A stretch of 64,000 nucleotides of DNA. It comes from Methylobacterium sp. W2 (GTDB lineage: Bacteria > Pseudomonadota > Alphaproteobacteria > Rhizobiales > Beijerinckiaceae). Positions 36,573 to 45,771 of this stretch are shown here, piece by piece; the stretch's first letter is position 1; each line of letters opens with the position of its first letter. The DNA is taken from NCBI RefSeq assembly GCF_020662345.1, contig NZ_VMOA01000001.1, positions 62,001-126,000 on the forward strand, read 5' to 3'. The position numbers and the translations under genes are program-made. A model generated the notes under the pieces. That model was given only the letters and a program-made list of their open reading frames with translations. It had not been told where the DNA came from and made no database searches.

Positions 36573-38129
36573 TCAGCGCGCGTTGCGATAAGCCCGCCGC
36601 GAGGCGATGGTCTGGATCATGATCTGGATGTCGAGCCAGACCGACCAATTGTCGATGTAATGCAGGTCGTGGTTGACGCGCCGCTCCATGTCGAGATCGG
36701 TGAGGGTCTCGCCGCGCAGGCCGTTGACCTGGGCCCAGCCGGTGATGCCGGGCATCACGTTGTGGCGGCGGGCATAGAGCGCGATCCGCCGTTCGAAGCT
36801 GCGGTCATGGGCGAGGGCATGGGGGCGCGGACCCACCAGGGACATCTCTCCCAGGAGGACATTGATGAGCTGAGGCAGCTCGTCGAGATTCGTCCGCCGC
36901 AGGATGGCGCCGATCCGGGTGATCCGCGAATCGTTGCGGGTTGCTTGCCGGAAGACGGCGTTCTGCTCGGTCTTCATGCTGCGGAACTTGAACACGCCGA
37001 AGGCCTGCTGGTTGAAGCCGTAGCGGCGCTGGCGGAAAAACACCGGTCCGGGGCTATCGAGCTTGATCAAGAGGGCGATGGACGCGAGGAGCGGTGCGAG
37101 CAACACCAGCGCGATGGCCGACAGGACGACGTCGAGGCCGCGCTTCAGGGCGATCTCGCCGAACGTGAGCGGCCGGCGGCCGATATTGATGCCCGACAGC
37201 CGTCCCACCCGTGCGAGCTTGAGATCTGGAAAGCGGTCCATGACCGAACCCGGACGGAGGTGAAGGGCAGCGGGGACGCGCAGGAACGCGTCGACGCAGC
37301 GCTCAATATCCGCCGCATCCGTCCAGGGGACCAGGATGAAGACGTCGTCCGGACGCAGGAACCGCACGACCGAGACCGCGAGGTCGAGGTCTTCCGACAT
37401 CTGTGCCTGCCGCACCGACGCATCCTCCCGCGGATCCACGCGACGCAGGTAGCTGGTCCCTATGACCCGCAGATTCAGGGCCTGCGCGTCGTTGTTGGCG
37501 TGGAAGCTGGCAATGTCCTCGTCGAATCCGACGAGGTGAATGCGACTGATCGACGGTGAGCCGGAGGACATCGTCTGACGGACGAGGCCCACGATGACAA
37601 GACGGGACAGGTACAGGGCCGGCAAGCCCGTCAGAAAGAAGCCGATCGCCACAGCGCGCGAGAAGTCGGTCGTGGTCTTGGTGGCGAAGCCGACGACGAG
37701 CACGATCCCCCATGCGGCGAGCCAGAGACTCGCCATGCGGCGGCGGTGAAGGCCGCGGGTCAACTGCGTCTCGATGCTGTACTCGTCGCGCACGAGGTTG
37801 GTCAGGAGAACGAAGACGGCCACGAGGCCCGCCAGCTGAAAGCTCCCGGTCATGCCCGTCGCGATCTGCTGGTCGAAGGTGAACTCGTAGTAGATCGCCT
37901 CCACTAGGTAGGCCGTGACGAGGATCGCGACGAGGTCGGAGACGGCAAGAGCCGTGGACAGCCCGAAGCGGATCGCACCGCGCCACCGCCGCGGAAGGAC
38001 GGACGCCCATGCGTTGCGTCGCGTGTCGCGCGCGGAGGGCAGGCTCTGGTAGATCTCGGGAAGACGTTGCTGGAACATCTGGGGCGCTGTGTACCGGGGT
38101 GAGACTTGGTTTGTGCCGGAATGGGACAT
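36573..38129 (-). CDS. Polyprenyl glycosylphosphotransferase (exopolysaccharide priming enzyme)
   Basis: A 518-residue inner-membrane enzyme that transfers a hexose-1-phosphate, probably glucose-1-phosphate, to undecaprenyl phosphate to begin exopolysaccharide synthesis. Four N-terminal helices lie at about residues 55-190, then a CoA-binding-like cytoplasmic domain with 'IHLVGFDEDIASFHAN'. The C-terminal catalytic domain starts 'KRGLDVVLSAIALVLLAPLL', with 'FKFRSMKT', 'RRTNLDELPQLINVLLGEMS' and 'VGPRPHALAHD'. It is WcaJ/PssY-like. It stands alone, without other polysaccharide glycosyltransferases. Its start codon is within a perfect palindrome. Confidence 0.92.
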   Translation of the reverse strand: MSHSGTNQVSPRYTAPQMFQQRLPEIYQSLPSARDTRRNAWASVLPRRWRGAIRFGLSTALAVSDLVAILVTAYLVEAIYYEFTFDQQIATGMTGSFQLAGLVAVFVLLTNLVRDEYSIETQLTRGLHRRRMASLWLAAWGIVLVVGFATKTTTDFSRAVAIGFFLTGLPALYLSRLVIVGLVRQTMSSGSPSISRIHLVGFDEDIASFHANNDAQALNLRVIGTSYLRRVDPREDASVRQAQMSEDLDLAVSVVRFLRPDDVFILVPWTDAADIERCVDAFLRVPAALHLRPGSVMDRFPDLKLARVGRLSGINIGRRPLTFGEIALKRGLDVVLSAIALVLLAPLLASIALLIKLDSPGPVFFRQRRYGFNQQAFGVFKFRSMKTEQNAVFRQATRNDSRITRIGAILRRTNLDELPQLINVLLGEMSLVGPRPHALAHDRSFERRIALYARRHNVMPGITGWAQVNGLRGETLTDLDMERRVNHDLHYIDNWSVWLDIQIMIQTIASRRAYRNAR

Positions 38130-38137
38130 TGTCCCAT
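38121..38137. promoter_or_regulatory. Palindrome covering the start codon of the glycosyltransferase gene
   Basis: ATGGGACA-T-TGTCCCAT is a perfect inverted repeat with eight-base arms. The minus-strand ATG start (38127-38129) sits in its centre. It could be a protein-binding site or an RNA hairpin limiting translation initiation. Confidence 0.4.
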
Positions 38138-38818
38138 CCGGCCATCCTCATGCCCGTCCAACCGCAAACCTCGGACCCGCCGGCTTCGTGCCGAACCTTC
38201 ACCTCGCTGGTCGAAGGGCCGCGCATCGGGAGAGCCTACGGGCTCGGCGACCACGCCGCGACGGCTGTCGCCCCACGCAGGGGAGCGTGAACTCTATCGG
38301 GATCGACCGGAAGGTCCTGCGTGTCCGCCGATGGGGAGATCTGCCTCACCGAGCGGCGGCTCGCCAGGGATCGCGGTAAGGGCTTTGCCGGCTCAACCCT
38401 TCCGAGAGTTCGGTACGCTGCGAGCCGATGCCGCCGGGCCGTGGTGGTCCAGTCCGGGCGGCCGGTATGCCGTCACGCCCTCTTCTGCCAAACCGATGGT
38501 CCATGACGGTTCCGCCGATGCGCCATCGCCGCACCATGATGCCATCGCGGATGAAAGGCGCCGTACAGGATAGGCCCTCGAGCTCTGGACGACCACGCCC
38601 CTCGGCCTCGCCCGGACGACCGTGGCGCGCGTGACGCCCGAGCCCCCTCTGGTGATGCGGGATCAGGTTGTCGCTGCGCTCGCAGTTCGGCGCGGCGACG
38701 TTAGGTTGGCCGTTCAAGACTGAACAACGCATAGGAAAGCCGCCCTCGGCCTCGCGGCGAGGTTGGCATCCCCTTCGGGTGGCGTGGAGTAGAGGATGCC
38801 GCCGGATGGCGAGGTCGA
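38130..38818. other. Gene-poor region between glycosyltransferase gene and HmuQ-like gene
   Basis: 689 bases with several short overlapping frames on both strands, none with a recognisable product or good ribosome-binding site. Except for the palindrome at its left end I see no repeats, terminator or RNA gene. It may be a decayed gene region. Confidence 0.4.
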
Positions 38819-39178
38819 TCAGGCCACCGCTTCGGAATGCCGCTCCGCCGAAGAGCCGTCCTGCGTCTTGCTCAGGGTCTGGATCGGCTCGAACCCTTCG
38901 AATTGCGGATGGCCGAGATAGAGAGGCTTCGTGGTCGGCGCGCGGCTATGCGCTTTGCGGAACTGCTCCGACCGGGTCCAGGCCTCAAAAGCCGATTTGG
39001 AAGCCCAGACGGTATGCGACGCATACAGCACATGATCTTCGTAGGACGGGCCGCGAAGCAGCTGGAACTCGACGAAGCCCTCCATTTCGCCGAGTTGGCT
39101 GTCCCGCCCAAGCCAAACCTGTTCGAATTCTGTCGTTGCGTCCGGAACTACCTTGAATCGATTCATGGCGATAAACAT
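38819..39178 (-). CDS. HmuQ/IsdG-like heme-degrading monooxygenase
   Basis: A 119-residue ABM-fold protein starting MFIAMNRFKVVPDATTEFEQ. The motifs 'FQLLRGPSYEDHVLYASHTVW' and 'AFEAWTRSEQFRKAHSRA' match rhizobial HmuQ/HmuD heme oxygenases, in which a histidine near 'RKAH' ligates heme iron. The ATG at 39178 has a GAGGAAGG site upstream. The frame open to 39229 is less likely. Its upstream region is AT-rich and carries an inverted repeat (39262-39313) that may be regulatory. No heme transport genes are adjacent. A general antibiotic-biosynthesis-monooxygenase function is the alternative. Confidence 0.72.
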   Translation of the reverse strand: MFIAMNRFKVVPDATTEFEQVWLGRDSQLGEMEGFVEFQLLRGPSYEDHVLYASHTVWASKSAFEAWTRSEQFRKAHSRAPTTKPLYLGHPQFEGFEPIQTLSKTQDGSSAERHSEAVA

Positions 39179-39642
39179 TGAGCACCTTCCTCGTGAGGCC
39201 GGAAGCGTGGGGCGGCCGGCCGTCCGCACGATATTCTAGGCTGCGATATCATGATTTAAAAATGACAGGAAACATCTCATAATTCCGTATTAAAATAACG
39301 ACATTCCTGTCATAGAGCTTGTGGAGATAAGCGCGATTCCCTTCCGTCGTTGTGAAGCCGAGGTCGGGCCGTCCTCGTTTGCGACGGCGAGTTTATAGTC
39401 ACTCTTGCCATCCTTGCCTGGTTTGTGGTCAAGCTGGTTCCACGCACGTTGGATGCAGGGTTTTGCGCGTGGTTCCTTGGCCGTTTCTGGAAATTCCTTC
39501 CCTTCCACGGGTGGGCCGGAGAGACTGAAGGTTCACCGTCTTTTAACTTTCGAACGTACCGAATGCGGCATATTGACGATGACGCGTCGGTTGCGGAGAT
39601 CGACACAGCCAGCCAAGACCGTATTGAGCACTGAAACGAGAG
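39179..39642. other. Intergenic region upstream of HmuQ-like and XRE genes
   Basis: 464 bases. Bases 39230-39310 are AT-rich and look like a promoter region. A 72-codon minus-strand frame at 39290-39508 (starting MEGKEFPETAKEPRAKPC) has plausible polar composition but no domain or clear ribosome-binding site; I leave it uncalled. The part next to the XRE gene shows nothing distinct. Confidence 0.4.
39262..39313. promoter_or_regulatory. Perfect 10-bp inverted repeat upstream of HmuQ-like gene
   Basis: ATGACAGGAA (39262-39271) and TTCCTGTCAT (39304-39313) are exact complements separated by 32 AT-rich bases. The spacing is about four helical turns from centre to centre, as for a looped or paired operator. 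It lies about 85 bases upstream of the HmuQ-like start. Confidence 0.45.
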
Positions 39643-40041
39643 ATGATGCCCAAGCAAACTACCGATGTCGACCGCCTGGTTGGGTTGCGGATCACGGCCC
39701 TGCGCAAGGCTCGTGGCCTCAGTCAGACTGCCCTCGGGACCGCCGTCGGAGTGACCTTCCAGCAGGTTCAGAAGTACGAGAAGGGGCAGAACCGGGTTGG
39801 CGCTGGCCGGCTCCGGGAGATTTCCCGTCTCCTTGAGGTGCCGGTCTCGGCATTTTTTGAGGAAGACGACGCGGGAGGGACACAATCTGAGGTGTTCGGA
39901 TTCCTGAGTGCGCACGGCGCGATCGAACTGCTCCAGGCTTACGCTCTGATCGAGGATGACCAGCTCCGGCGTGATGTTCTGGCAATCGTGCGGACTGCAG
40001 CGAAGATGGGAAAGCGTTTAGAGACTCCTGCCACTGTTTGA
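39643..40041 (+). CDS. XRE-family helix-turn-helix regulator
   Basis: A 132-residue DNA-binding protein. The HTH lies at about residues 12-66: 'LVGLRITALRKARGLSQTALGTAVGVTFQQVQKYEKG', followed by 'LREISRLLEVPVSAFFEE'. This is the common alphaproteobacterial XRE type (PraR/SinR-like), with a helical C-terminal tail. It is convergent with cobB, 11 bases apart. Target genes are unknown. Confidence 0.88.
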   Translation: MMPKQTTDVDRLVGLRITALRKARGLSQTALGTAVGVTFQQVQKYEKGQNRVGAGRLREISRLLEVPVSAFFEEDDAGGTQSEVFGFLSAHGAIELLQAYALIEDDQLRRDVLAIVRTAAKMGKRLETPATV

Positions 40042-40052
40042 ATGGTTTCCGG

Positions 40053-41381
40053 TCATCCGATGAGGTGAAAGAAGCTTCCCGACACCCGGCCGCTTCGGTG
40101 ACCGGCCATGCCTAGCGGAACGCCCTCCGCGTCGGTCACCACCGCGAGGGCGACATCCTGGGTGGGAGAGGATGTCAGCTCACTGGCATAATGGAACTCA
40201 TGGCCAACGAGGCGCGATCCGCCTCGCCCGAGGGGTCCATCTTCAATGAGCGTCGCGACGCGGTAGCCGAGATGCAGGCGGCGCACCTTGTAGGAGGTCG
40301 CGACGGGGAGCAGGCCCGCCATCGCATGCGTGATGCCTGCCGCATCCTCGAGCCCGAGTCCGAGAGCCATGTAGCCGCCGCACTCGCCATGCACGGGCTT
40401 TTGGTCTGCAAAGCTCCGGATGCCGTTCAGGAACCGGCTGGCCGCCGCCAGTTTCCCGGCATGAAGCTCCGGATACCCGCCCGGCAGCCAGCAGGCGTCG
40501 CAGCTCTCCGGGGGCGCCTCGTCCGCGAGGGGCGAGAAGGCGACCAGTTCGGCGCCCGCCGCGCGCCAGCCCGCCTCCATATGCGGATAAAGAAACGAGA
40601 AGGCTTCATCCGAAGCGATGGCGATGCGCTGCCCCGGGGGAGGAGGCAGGACGGCATCCGACACGTCCGGCAGACGCCCCGATGCGGCCGCGAGGATGGC
40701 ATCGAGGTCGAGGCCGGCCTCCGCCAGATCGGCGAGGCGGTCGAGTCGCGCGGCGAGGTCGCCCGTCTCGCGGGCTTGGACCAGGCCGAGATGACGCTCG
40801 GGTAAAGCGAGAGTCGCATCGCGCATGAGCACCCCGAGGACCGGAATGCCGACCCGCGCGAGGCCGGCCTCGACCAGGCGCCGATGGCGGGCGCTGGCAA
40901 CCTTGTTCAAGACCACCCCGGCGATGCGGATGCGGGGATCGTAGCGCGCGCAGCCGAGTGCCACGGCGGCGGCCGATTGGGCCGCGCCGGACACGTCCAC
41001 GACGAGGAGCACGGGCCAGCCATAACGGGCGGCGATGTCGGCATTGGCGCCCGTCCGACCCTCGCTGGCGACGATGCCGTCGAACAGGCCCATGGAGCCT
41101 TCGGCGATCACGATGTCGGCATCGCGACCCGCCATCGCCGCCACCGAATCGAGCATGGCATCCGGCATGGCGAAGCTGTCGAGGTTGACGCTCGGATAGC
41201 CCGTCGCAGCCTGATGAAAGGCTGGGTCGATATAGTCCGGCCCGCATTTGGCACCGCGCACGGCAAGGCCGCGCCGGGCGAGCGCCCGCATCAGCGCCAG
41301 CGTCACCGTGGTCTTGCCCGAACTCGACCGCGGAGCGGCGACGAGGAGGCCCGGCGGATGGGACCGTCCGGGTATCGTCAT
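40053..41381 (-). CDS. cobB: Cobyrinic acid a,c-diamide synthase
   Basis: A 442-residue glutamine amidotransferase; in the aerobic pathway CobB amidates hydrogenobyrinic acid at the a and c side chains. The N-terminal dethiobiotin synthase-like domain has '[19 protein letters not shown]' at about residues 16-34 and '[14 protein letters not shown]'. The C-terminal GATase domain has the catalytic cysteine in '[12 protein letters not shown]' near residue 330 and the histidine in '[10 protein letters not shown]'. It overlaps cobM by four bases (ATGA) and ends the cobL-cobE-cobM-cobB operon. Confidence 0.96.
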   Translation of the reverse strand: MTIPGRSHPPGLLVAAPRSSSGKTTVTLALMRALARRGLAVRGAKCGPDYIDPAFHQAATGYPSVNLDSFAMPDAMLDSVAAMAGRDADIVIAEGSMGLFDGIVASEGRTGANADIAARYGWPVLLVVDVSGAAQSAAAVALGCARYDPRIRIAGVVLNKVASARHRRLVEAGLARVGIPVLGVLMRDATLALPERHLGLVQARETGDLAARLDRLADLAEAGLDLDAILAAASGRLPDVSDAVLPPPPGQRIAIASDEAFSFLYPHMEAGWRAAGAELVAFSPLADEAPPESCDACWLPGGYPELHAGKLAAASRFLNGIRSFADQKPVHGECGGYMALGLGLEDAAGITHAMAGLLPVATSYKVRRLHLGYRVATLIEDGPLGRGGSRLVGHEFHYASELTSSPTQDVALAVVTDAEGVPLGMAGHRSGRVSGSFFHLIG

Positions 41382-42160
41382 GCCTCGGCTCCGGGGATCG
41401 GCCCACCCGTGGGACGGAAGCGCCGGTCGTAATCGGTGGAATAGAGTGCGCTCTCGCGGAAGTCGCGGGCCGCGAGGGCCGGGCCGACGAGGATCAGCGC
41501 CGTCCGCTCGAGGCCGGCGGCGCGCACGTCTTCCGCGATGGTGGCGAGGGTGCCGGTGATCGCGCGCTCGTCCGGCCAGCTCGCGCGGAACACCACCGCG
41601 GTGGCGCAATCCGCCCCGTAGAACGGCCCGAGCTCGGCCACCACGGTCTCGATGACGTGGATGGAGAGGTGCAGGGCCAGGGTCGCGCCGGTGGCGGCGA
41701 AGGCTTTGAGCGTCTCGCGCTCCGGCATGGCGCTGGCGCGGCCGGAGGTGCGGGTGAGGACCACCGACTGGGCGAGGCCCGGCACGGTGAGTTCGCGCTG
41801 GAGCAGGGCGGCGGCGGCGGCGAAGGAGGGCACGCCCGGTGTCACCGTGTAGGGAATGCCGAGCCGGTCGAGGCGGCGGGTCTGTTCGGCCAGTGCGCTC
41901 CAGATCGAGAGGTCGCCCGAATGCAGCCGCGCCACGTCCTGCCCGGCTTCGTGCGCGGCGACGATCTCGGCTACGATTCCGTCGAGGTCGAGGGGAGCGG
42001 TGTCGACGATGCGGGCGTCGGACGGGCACCAGGACAGGATCTCGGGCGCCACCAGCGAGCCGGCGTAGAGGCAGACGGGGCAGCGCGCGATGAGATCGCG
42101 CCCGCGGATCGTGATGAGGTCGGCCGCACCGGGGCCGGCGCCGATGAAATGTACGGTCAT
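41378..42160 (-). CDS. cobM: Precorrin-4 C11-methyltransferase
   Basis: A 260-residue SAM methyltransferase making precorrin-5. The tetrapyrrole methylase signature '[20 protein letters not shown]' is at the N-terminus, '[19 protein letters not shown]' carries the SAM-binding GD loop, and '[21 protein letters not shown]' distinguishes CobM. The ATG at 42160 overlaps the cobE stop (ATGA), and the stop overlaps cobB. Confidence 0.95.
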   Translation of the reverse strand: MTVHFIGAGPGAADLITIRGRDLIARCPVCLYAGSLVAPEILSWCPSDARIVDTAPLDLDGIVAEIVAAHEAGQDVARLHSGDLSIWSALAEQTRRLDRLGIPYTVTPGVPSFAAAAALLQRELTVPGLAQSVVLTRTSGRASAMPERETLKAFAATGATLALHLSIHVIETVVAELGPFYGADCATAVVFRASWPDERAITGTLATIAEDVRAAGLERTALILVGPALAARDFRESALYSTDYDRRFRPTGGPIPGAEA

Positions 42161-42612
42161 TCCGCCTGAGTGGCGAAATACGCGGGAAGCGCAAGGGCGC
42201 ATGTCACCGCTGGTGAAGCGATGCGCGCCAGAATGAGGGTTCCGCCCTCGCCGGCGGCAGCAAGGGCTGCGGCTTCCGCCACCGAGCCGACCCTCCGGCT
42301 CGCCTCGATCCGGCCCGAGCGGGTCGGTACGCGCGCATCGACCGCGATCATCTCGGCGAGGGCCATTCCGACGGGCACGAGGCCGAACACAGCGGCGGCC
42401 TCGACGATCGACGGCTCATTCGCGCGGTCTTCTGCGGTGGCGATCGCGCCGAGCCGGTCCGGCTTATGACCGCTTTCGGCAAGCGCACGTTGGATCAGGG
42501 CGACGATTTCGTCGGGCATGGCTCCATGCCGGAAGCCGATGCCGGCGACAAGGATTCGAGTCCCGAACGCTTTTTTCTCGGTGCTATCAAGCTGAATACG
42601 TTCGGCGGGCAA
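42157..42612 (-). CDS. cobE: Cobalamin biosynthesis protein CobE, TTG start
   Basis: A 151-residue CobE/CbiG C-terminal-domain protein, required for aerobic cobalamin synthesis with unclear chemistry. The family core begins '[21 protein letters not shown]' and continues with '[22 protein letters not shown]'. No ATG precedes the core closely. A TTG at 42612 has GAGGGG six bases upstream, and that site lies in a palindromic repeat (42619-42821). Longer in-frame starts, such as ATG 42774, are inside the repeat. The ATG at 'MPDEI' would cut the conserved core. TTG is therefore my choice, with moderate certainty. The stop overlaps the cobM start. Confidence 0.82.
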   Translation of the reverse strand: MPAERIQLDSTEKKAFGTRILVAGIGFRHGAMPDEIVALIQRALAESGHKPDRLGAIATAEDRANEPSIVEAAAVFGLVPVGMALAEMIAVDARVPTRSGRIEASRRVGSVAEAAALAAAGEGGTLILARIASPAVTCALALPAYFATQAE

Positions 42613-42618
42613 AGATTT

Positions 42619-42821
42619 CCCCTCGCCCCGTTTGCGGGGAGAGGGACGTGCCTCCCCCTCGTCGGGGAGCACATCGAGGCGGCAGCCGACGGTGAGGGGG
42701 CGACGGTGGATGAGGCCTATCCGGCGAGACCCCCTCACCCTCGCTTCGGCTTCGTCTCCGCTTATCGCGGACATGACGAGGTGCCCGCGATCCTCTCCCC
42801 GCCTGGCGGGGAAAGGGGAGG
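42619..42821. repeat. Palindromic repeat, family B, at the cobE 5' end
   Basis: A compound palindromic element. Its outer parts read CCCCTCGCCCCGTTTGCGGGG on the left and CTCTCCCCGCCTGGCGGGGA on the right, with internal CCCCCTCACC and GGTGAGGGGG blocks. It fills almost the whole gap between cobL and cobE and carries the GAGGGG that serves cobE. Confidence 0.8.
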
Positions 42822-42845
42822 ACCGGTTCACCGCCACGCCGCCCG

Positions 42846-44075
42846 TCACCGCTTCGTCCACACCCACTGCGTCACCGGCATTGCGGCGCGCCAGCCATGG
42901 AGATGGCCGACCGGGTCGGCATGGGCCACCGACAGCCGCTTCAACTGCCCGCCGAGGCGGGCGAAGGCGCCCAGCAGAACCGCCTCGCCCTCCAGGGTGA
43001 CGACGTTGGCGACGAGCCGGCCTCCGGGCTTGAGCGCGTCGAGGGCGCGATCGAGGACGCCCGCGCCCGCCACGCCGCCACCGATGAAGATCGCGTCCGG
43101 CGTCTCCAATCCATCGAGGGCGGCTGGCGCCTCGCCTCCGACCACGCGCAGGTCGGGCACGCCGAGGCGGGCGGCGTTGCGGGCGATCCGGGCGGCACGG
43201 GCCGGGTTCGCCTCGATGGCCAGCGAGCACAGGCTGGGATGGCGCAGCATCCATTCGATGGAGATCGAGCCGGCTCCCGCACCGATGTCCCAGAGACGCT
43301 GGCCGGCGCGCGGCCGCAGGGCGGCGAGGGTCACGGCGCGGATGTCGGCCTTGGTGAGCTGGCCGTCATTCTCGAACCAGGCATCGTCGAGGCCGGGGCT
43401 CAGGGAGACGACGCGCGCGTCCGCATCGGCGACGACCTCCACCGCCAGGGTGTTAAGCGGATCGATGCCGGTGAGGGTGAAGGCGTCGGCCCGCGCCTCG
43501 TGCCGGCTTTCGCGCGGCCCGCCCATGGCTTCAAGGATAACAAGGCGCGAGCGGCCGAAACCGCGCTCCGTCAACAGGGCGGCGACGGCCTCCGGCGTCG
43601 TCCCGTCCCAGGTCAGGACGAGGAGGCGGGCGCCGGGCTGGAGATGCGGCACGATCCGCTCCAGCGCCCGCCCGTGCAGGGTGAGGCAAGTGATCTCGGC
43701 CAGCGGCCAACCGAGCCGAGCTGCCGCGAGACTGAAGGCGGAGGGGTACGGGAACACCCGCATCTCGGCCGCTGGCAGCAGCCGCGCGATCTCGGCGCCG
43801 ATGCCGTAATGAAACGGGTCGCCGGTGGCGAGGATGCAGGTTGGCCGGCCGCGCCGGGCGAGGAGGCCGGGATAGGCGTCGGAGATCGGGCGCGGCCAGA
43901 CTCGCGCCTCGGCGCTCAGCGGTGCGCCGAGGGTGAAATGGCGGCTACCGCCATACACGACCTCCGCCGCGTCGAGGGCGGCGGTGGCGGCGGGGCTCAA
44001 GCCCGTGCGGCCGTCCTCGCCGATCCCGACGATAGTGAGCCAGGGAGTGGTGCTCGACACGGGCGCGGCGCTCAT
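42846..44075 (-). CDS. cobL: Precorrin-6Y C5,15-methyltransferase (decarboxylating)
   Basis: A 409-residue bifunctional enzyme. The N-terminal half is a tetrapyrrole methylase ('PWLTIVGIGEDGRTGLSPAA', 'CILATGDPFHYGIGAEIARLL'). The C-terminal half (from about residue 240) is a class I methyltransferase ('LWDIGAGAGSISIEWMLRHP', 'DAIFIGGGVAGAGVLDRAL'), as in CobL fused from CbiE and CbiT. The ATG at 44075 lies only 32 bases from the divergent cobK start, so its promoter must overlap cobK or its leader. It heads cobL-cobE-cobM-cobB. Confidence 0.95.
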   Translation of the reverse strand: MSAAPVSSTTPWLTIVGIGEDGRTGLSPAATAALDAAEVVYGGSRHFTLGAPLSAEARVWPRPISDAYPGLLARRGRPTCILATGDPFHYGIGAEIARLLPAAEMRVFPYPSAFSLAAARLGWPLAEITCLTLHGRALERIVPHLQPGARLLVLTWDGTTPEAVAALLTERGFGRSRLVILEAMGGPRESRHEARADAFTLTGIDPLNTLAVEVVADADARVVSLSPGLDDAWFENDGQLTKADIRAVTLAALRPRAGQRLWDIGAGAGSISIEWMLRHPSLCSLAIEANPARAARIARNAARLGVPDLRVVGGEAPAALDGLETPDAIFIGGGVAGAGVLDRALDALKPGGRLVANVVTLEGEAVLLGAFARLGGQLKRLSVAHADPVGHLHGWRAAMPVTQWVWTKR

Positions 44076-44107
44076 GGACAAGGCTGCCGCGTACGGAGAC
44101 GGCGACG

Positions 44108-44845
44108 ATGCGAGTTCTGATCCTCGGCGGCACCACCGAGGCGAGCACCCTGGTGAAGGGCCTCGATCCGAGGATCGACGCGACGCTGTCGCTCGCCGGC
44201 CGCACCAGCGCGCCGAAGCGCGAACCGGTCCCCACCCGCATCGGCGGTTTCGGCGGGCCCGAGGGCCTCGCCGCCTGGATCGCCGAGAACCGGATCGAGG
44301 CGGTGATCGACGCCACGCATCCGTTCGCGGCACGGATCGGCCGCAACGCAGCGCTCGCCTGCGAGAGAACCGGCGTGGCGCTCCTCGCCATCCGTCGCCC
44401 GGCCTGGGAGCGGAGGCAGGGAGATCGCTGGACCGAGGTCGAGACCATGGTGGAGGCCGCCCTCGCCCTCGGCGAGACGCCCCGGCGCGTGTTCCTGACG
44501 ATCGGCCGCCTCGAAGTCGGCGCCTTCGCGACGGCTCCGCAGCACGATTACGTGGTCCGCGCCATCGAGCCGATCGGCGATGCACTGCCGGTGCCGCGCC
44601 TCACCGAGATCGCCGCACGCGGCCCCTTCGACGAGGCCGCCGAGGCGGCGTTCCTGGCCGAGCGGCGGATCGAGATTCTGGTCACCAAGAATTCCGGCGG
44701 CCCCGCCACCTACGGCAAGATCGCCGCCGCCCGCGCCCTCGGTCTCTCGGTGGTGATCGTACGCCCGCCGCGGAAGCCCGCCGTGGACAGTGTGCTGGAT
44801 GCCGAAGGAGCGCTCGCGTGGCTGCGGGACCGTCTGGACCACTGA
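44108..44845 (+). CDS. cobK: Precorrin-6A reductase
   Basis: A 245-residue NADPH-dependent reductase. 'MRVLILGGTTEASTLVKGL' is the dinucleotide-binding start; 'GGFGGPEGLAAWIAENRIEAVIDATHPFA' and 'VTKNSGGPATYGKIAAARAL' are diagnostic for CobK/CbiJ. It is the only plus-strand gene in this half of the island, divergent from cobL and convergent with cobJ. A family A palindromic repeat follows its stop by 14 bases. Confidence 0.95.
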   Translation: MRVLILGGTTEASTLVKGLDPRIDATLSLAGRTSAPKREPVPTRIGGFGGPEGLAAWIAENRIEAVIDATHPFAARIGRNAALACERTGVALLAIRRPAWERRQGDRWTEVETMVEAALALGETPRRVFLTIGRLEVGAFATAPQHDYVVRAIEPIGDALPVPRLTEIAARGPFDEAAEAAFLAERRIEILVTKNSGGPATYGKIAAARALGLSVVIVRPPRKPAVDSVLDAEGALAWLRDRLDH

Positions 44846-44859
44846 AGCCCGATCCTGAA

Positions 44860-44972
44860 CCTCATCCTGAGGTGCCGCAGCGCCGCGGAGGCCTCGAAGG
44901 AGCCCTCCCGTTCTCGCAGTGCTTACTGGAGGGCGCCTTCGAGGCCCGCTGAGCGGGCACCTCAGGATGAGG
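44860..44972. repeat. Dispersed palindromic repeat, family A copy 3
   Basis: Arms CCTCATCCTGAGGTGCC and GGGCACCTCAGGATGAGG with inner CCTCGAAGGAG and GCCTTCGAGGCC. It lies between convergent cobK and cobJ, a typical intergenic position in which the hairpin could end both transcripts. Confidence 0.88.
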
Positions 44973-45015
44973 TCAGCGGATGGGGGAGATGGGGGAGCCA
45001 CGCTACGTCCCACCT

Positions 45016-45771
45016 TCACGCCGGCACGCTGCGCGGGGTGTAGACGAAGGGCGTCGCGTCACCGCGCGGGATTAGCCGGGTGCCCGACGCGCCGATGATC
45101 ACCATCGTCGCCATGTCGGCCTTGGTCTCACGCGCCTGTGCCAGGGTCAGGATCCGGATCGCCTCGTCGGGACGGGAGACCGCGCGGGCGAAGATGACCG
45201 GCGTCTCCGGTGCACGGTGTTCGGCGGCGAGACCGAGGGCGGCGCCAAGCTGCCAGGGTCGGGCCGAGGAGATCGGGTTGTAGAGCGAGATCACGAAATC
45301 CGCCCGCAACACCGCCTCCAGCCGGGCGGTGATGACCTCCCAGGGCTTGAGGTTGTCGGACAGGGACATCGCGCAGAAATCGCCGCCCAGCGGCGCGCCG
45401 AGGCGGGCGGCGGCCGCCAGCATCGCCGTGATGCCGGGCTCGACGGTGATGGCGAGGTGGCGCCATGCCGGATCACCGTTCTCCACCGCCTCGAAGATCG
45501 CCGCCGCCATGGCGAAGACCCCCGGATCTCCACCAGACACGACGGCGACCCGGCGGCCGGAGGCGGCGAGCCGGAGGGCATGGCCGGCTCTGTCGATCTC
45601 GACGCGGTTGTCGGTGGCGTGTTTCGTCAGCCCCGGACGGTCGGGAACGCGGGCGACGTAGGGGATGTAGCCGATGAGGTCCTGCGCCTGTGCCAGGGCT
45701 TCGCTCGCCGCCTGGGTGAGGAGACGCGGATCGCCCGGCCCGAGACCGACGACCGTGACGGAGCCGGTCAC
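45016..45771 (-). CDS. cobJ: Precorrin-3B C17-methyltransferase
   Basis: A 251-residue tetrapyrrole methylase that contracts the ring to precorrin-4. 'GSVTVVGLGPGDPRLLTQAA' begins the domain, 'VAVVSGGDPGVFAMAAAIFEA' is the GGD loop, and 'DFCAMSLSDNLKPWEVITARL' is typical of CobJ/CbiH. It overlaps cobI by four bases and is the last gene of the riboswitch-led operon. Confidence 0.95.
   Translation of the reverse strand: MTGSVTVVGLGPGDPRLLTQAASEALAQAQDLIGYIPYVARVPDRPGLTKHATDNRVEIDRAGHALRLAASGRRVAVVSGGDPGVFAMAAAIFEAVENGDPAWRHLAITVEPGITAMLAAAARLGAPLGGDFCAMSLSDNLKPWEVITARLEAVLRADFVISLYNPISSARPWQLGAALGLAAEHRAPETPVIFARAVSRPDEAIRILTLAQARETKADMATMVIIGASGTRLIPRGDATPFVYTPRSVPA

Noticed and set aside
39290..39508. 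72-codon minus-strand frame near the HmuQ-like gene
   Set aside because: Polar composition is possible for a protein, but there is no domain, weak start context, and it overlaps the inverted repeat; left uncalled.
42552..42563. tRNA T-loop-like GGATTCGAGTCC
   Set aside because: No matching acceptor stem, anticodon or D arm nearby; it falls inside the conserved start of cobE.
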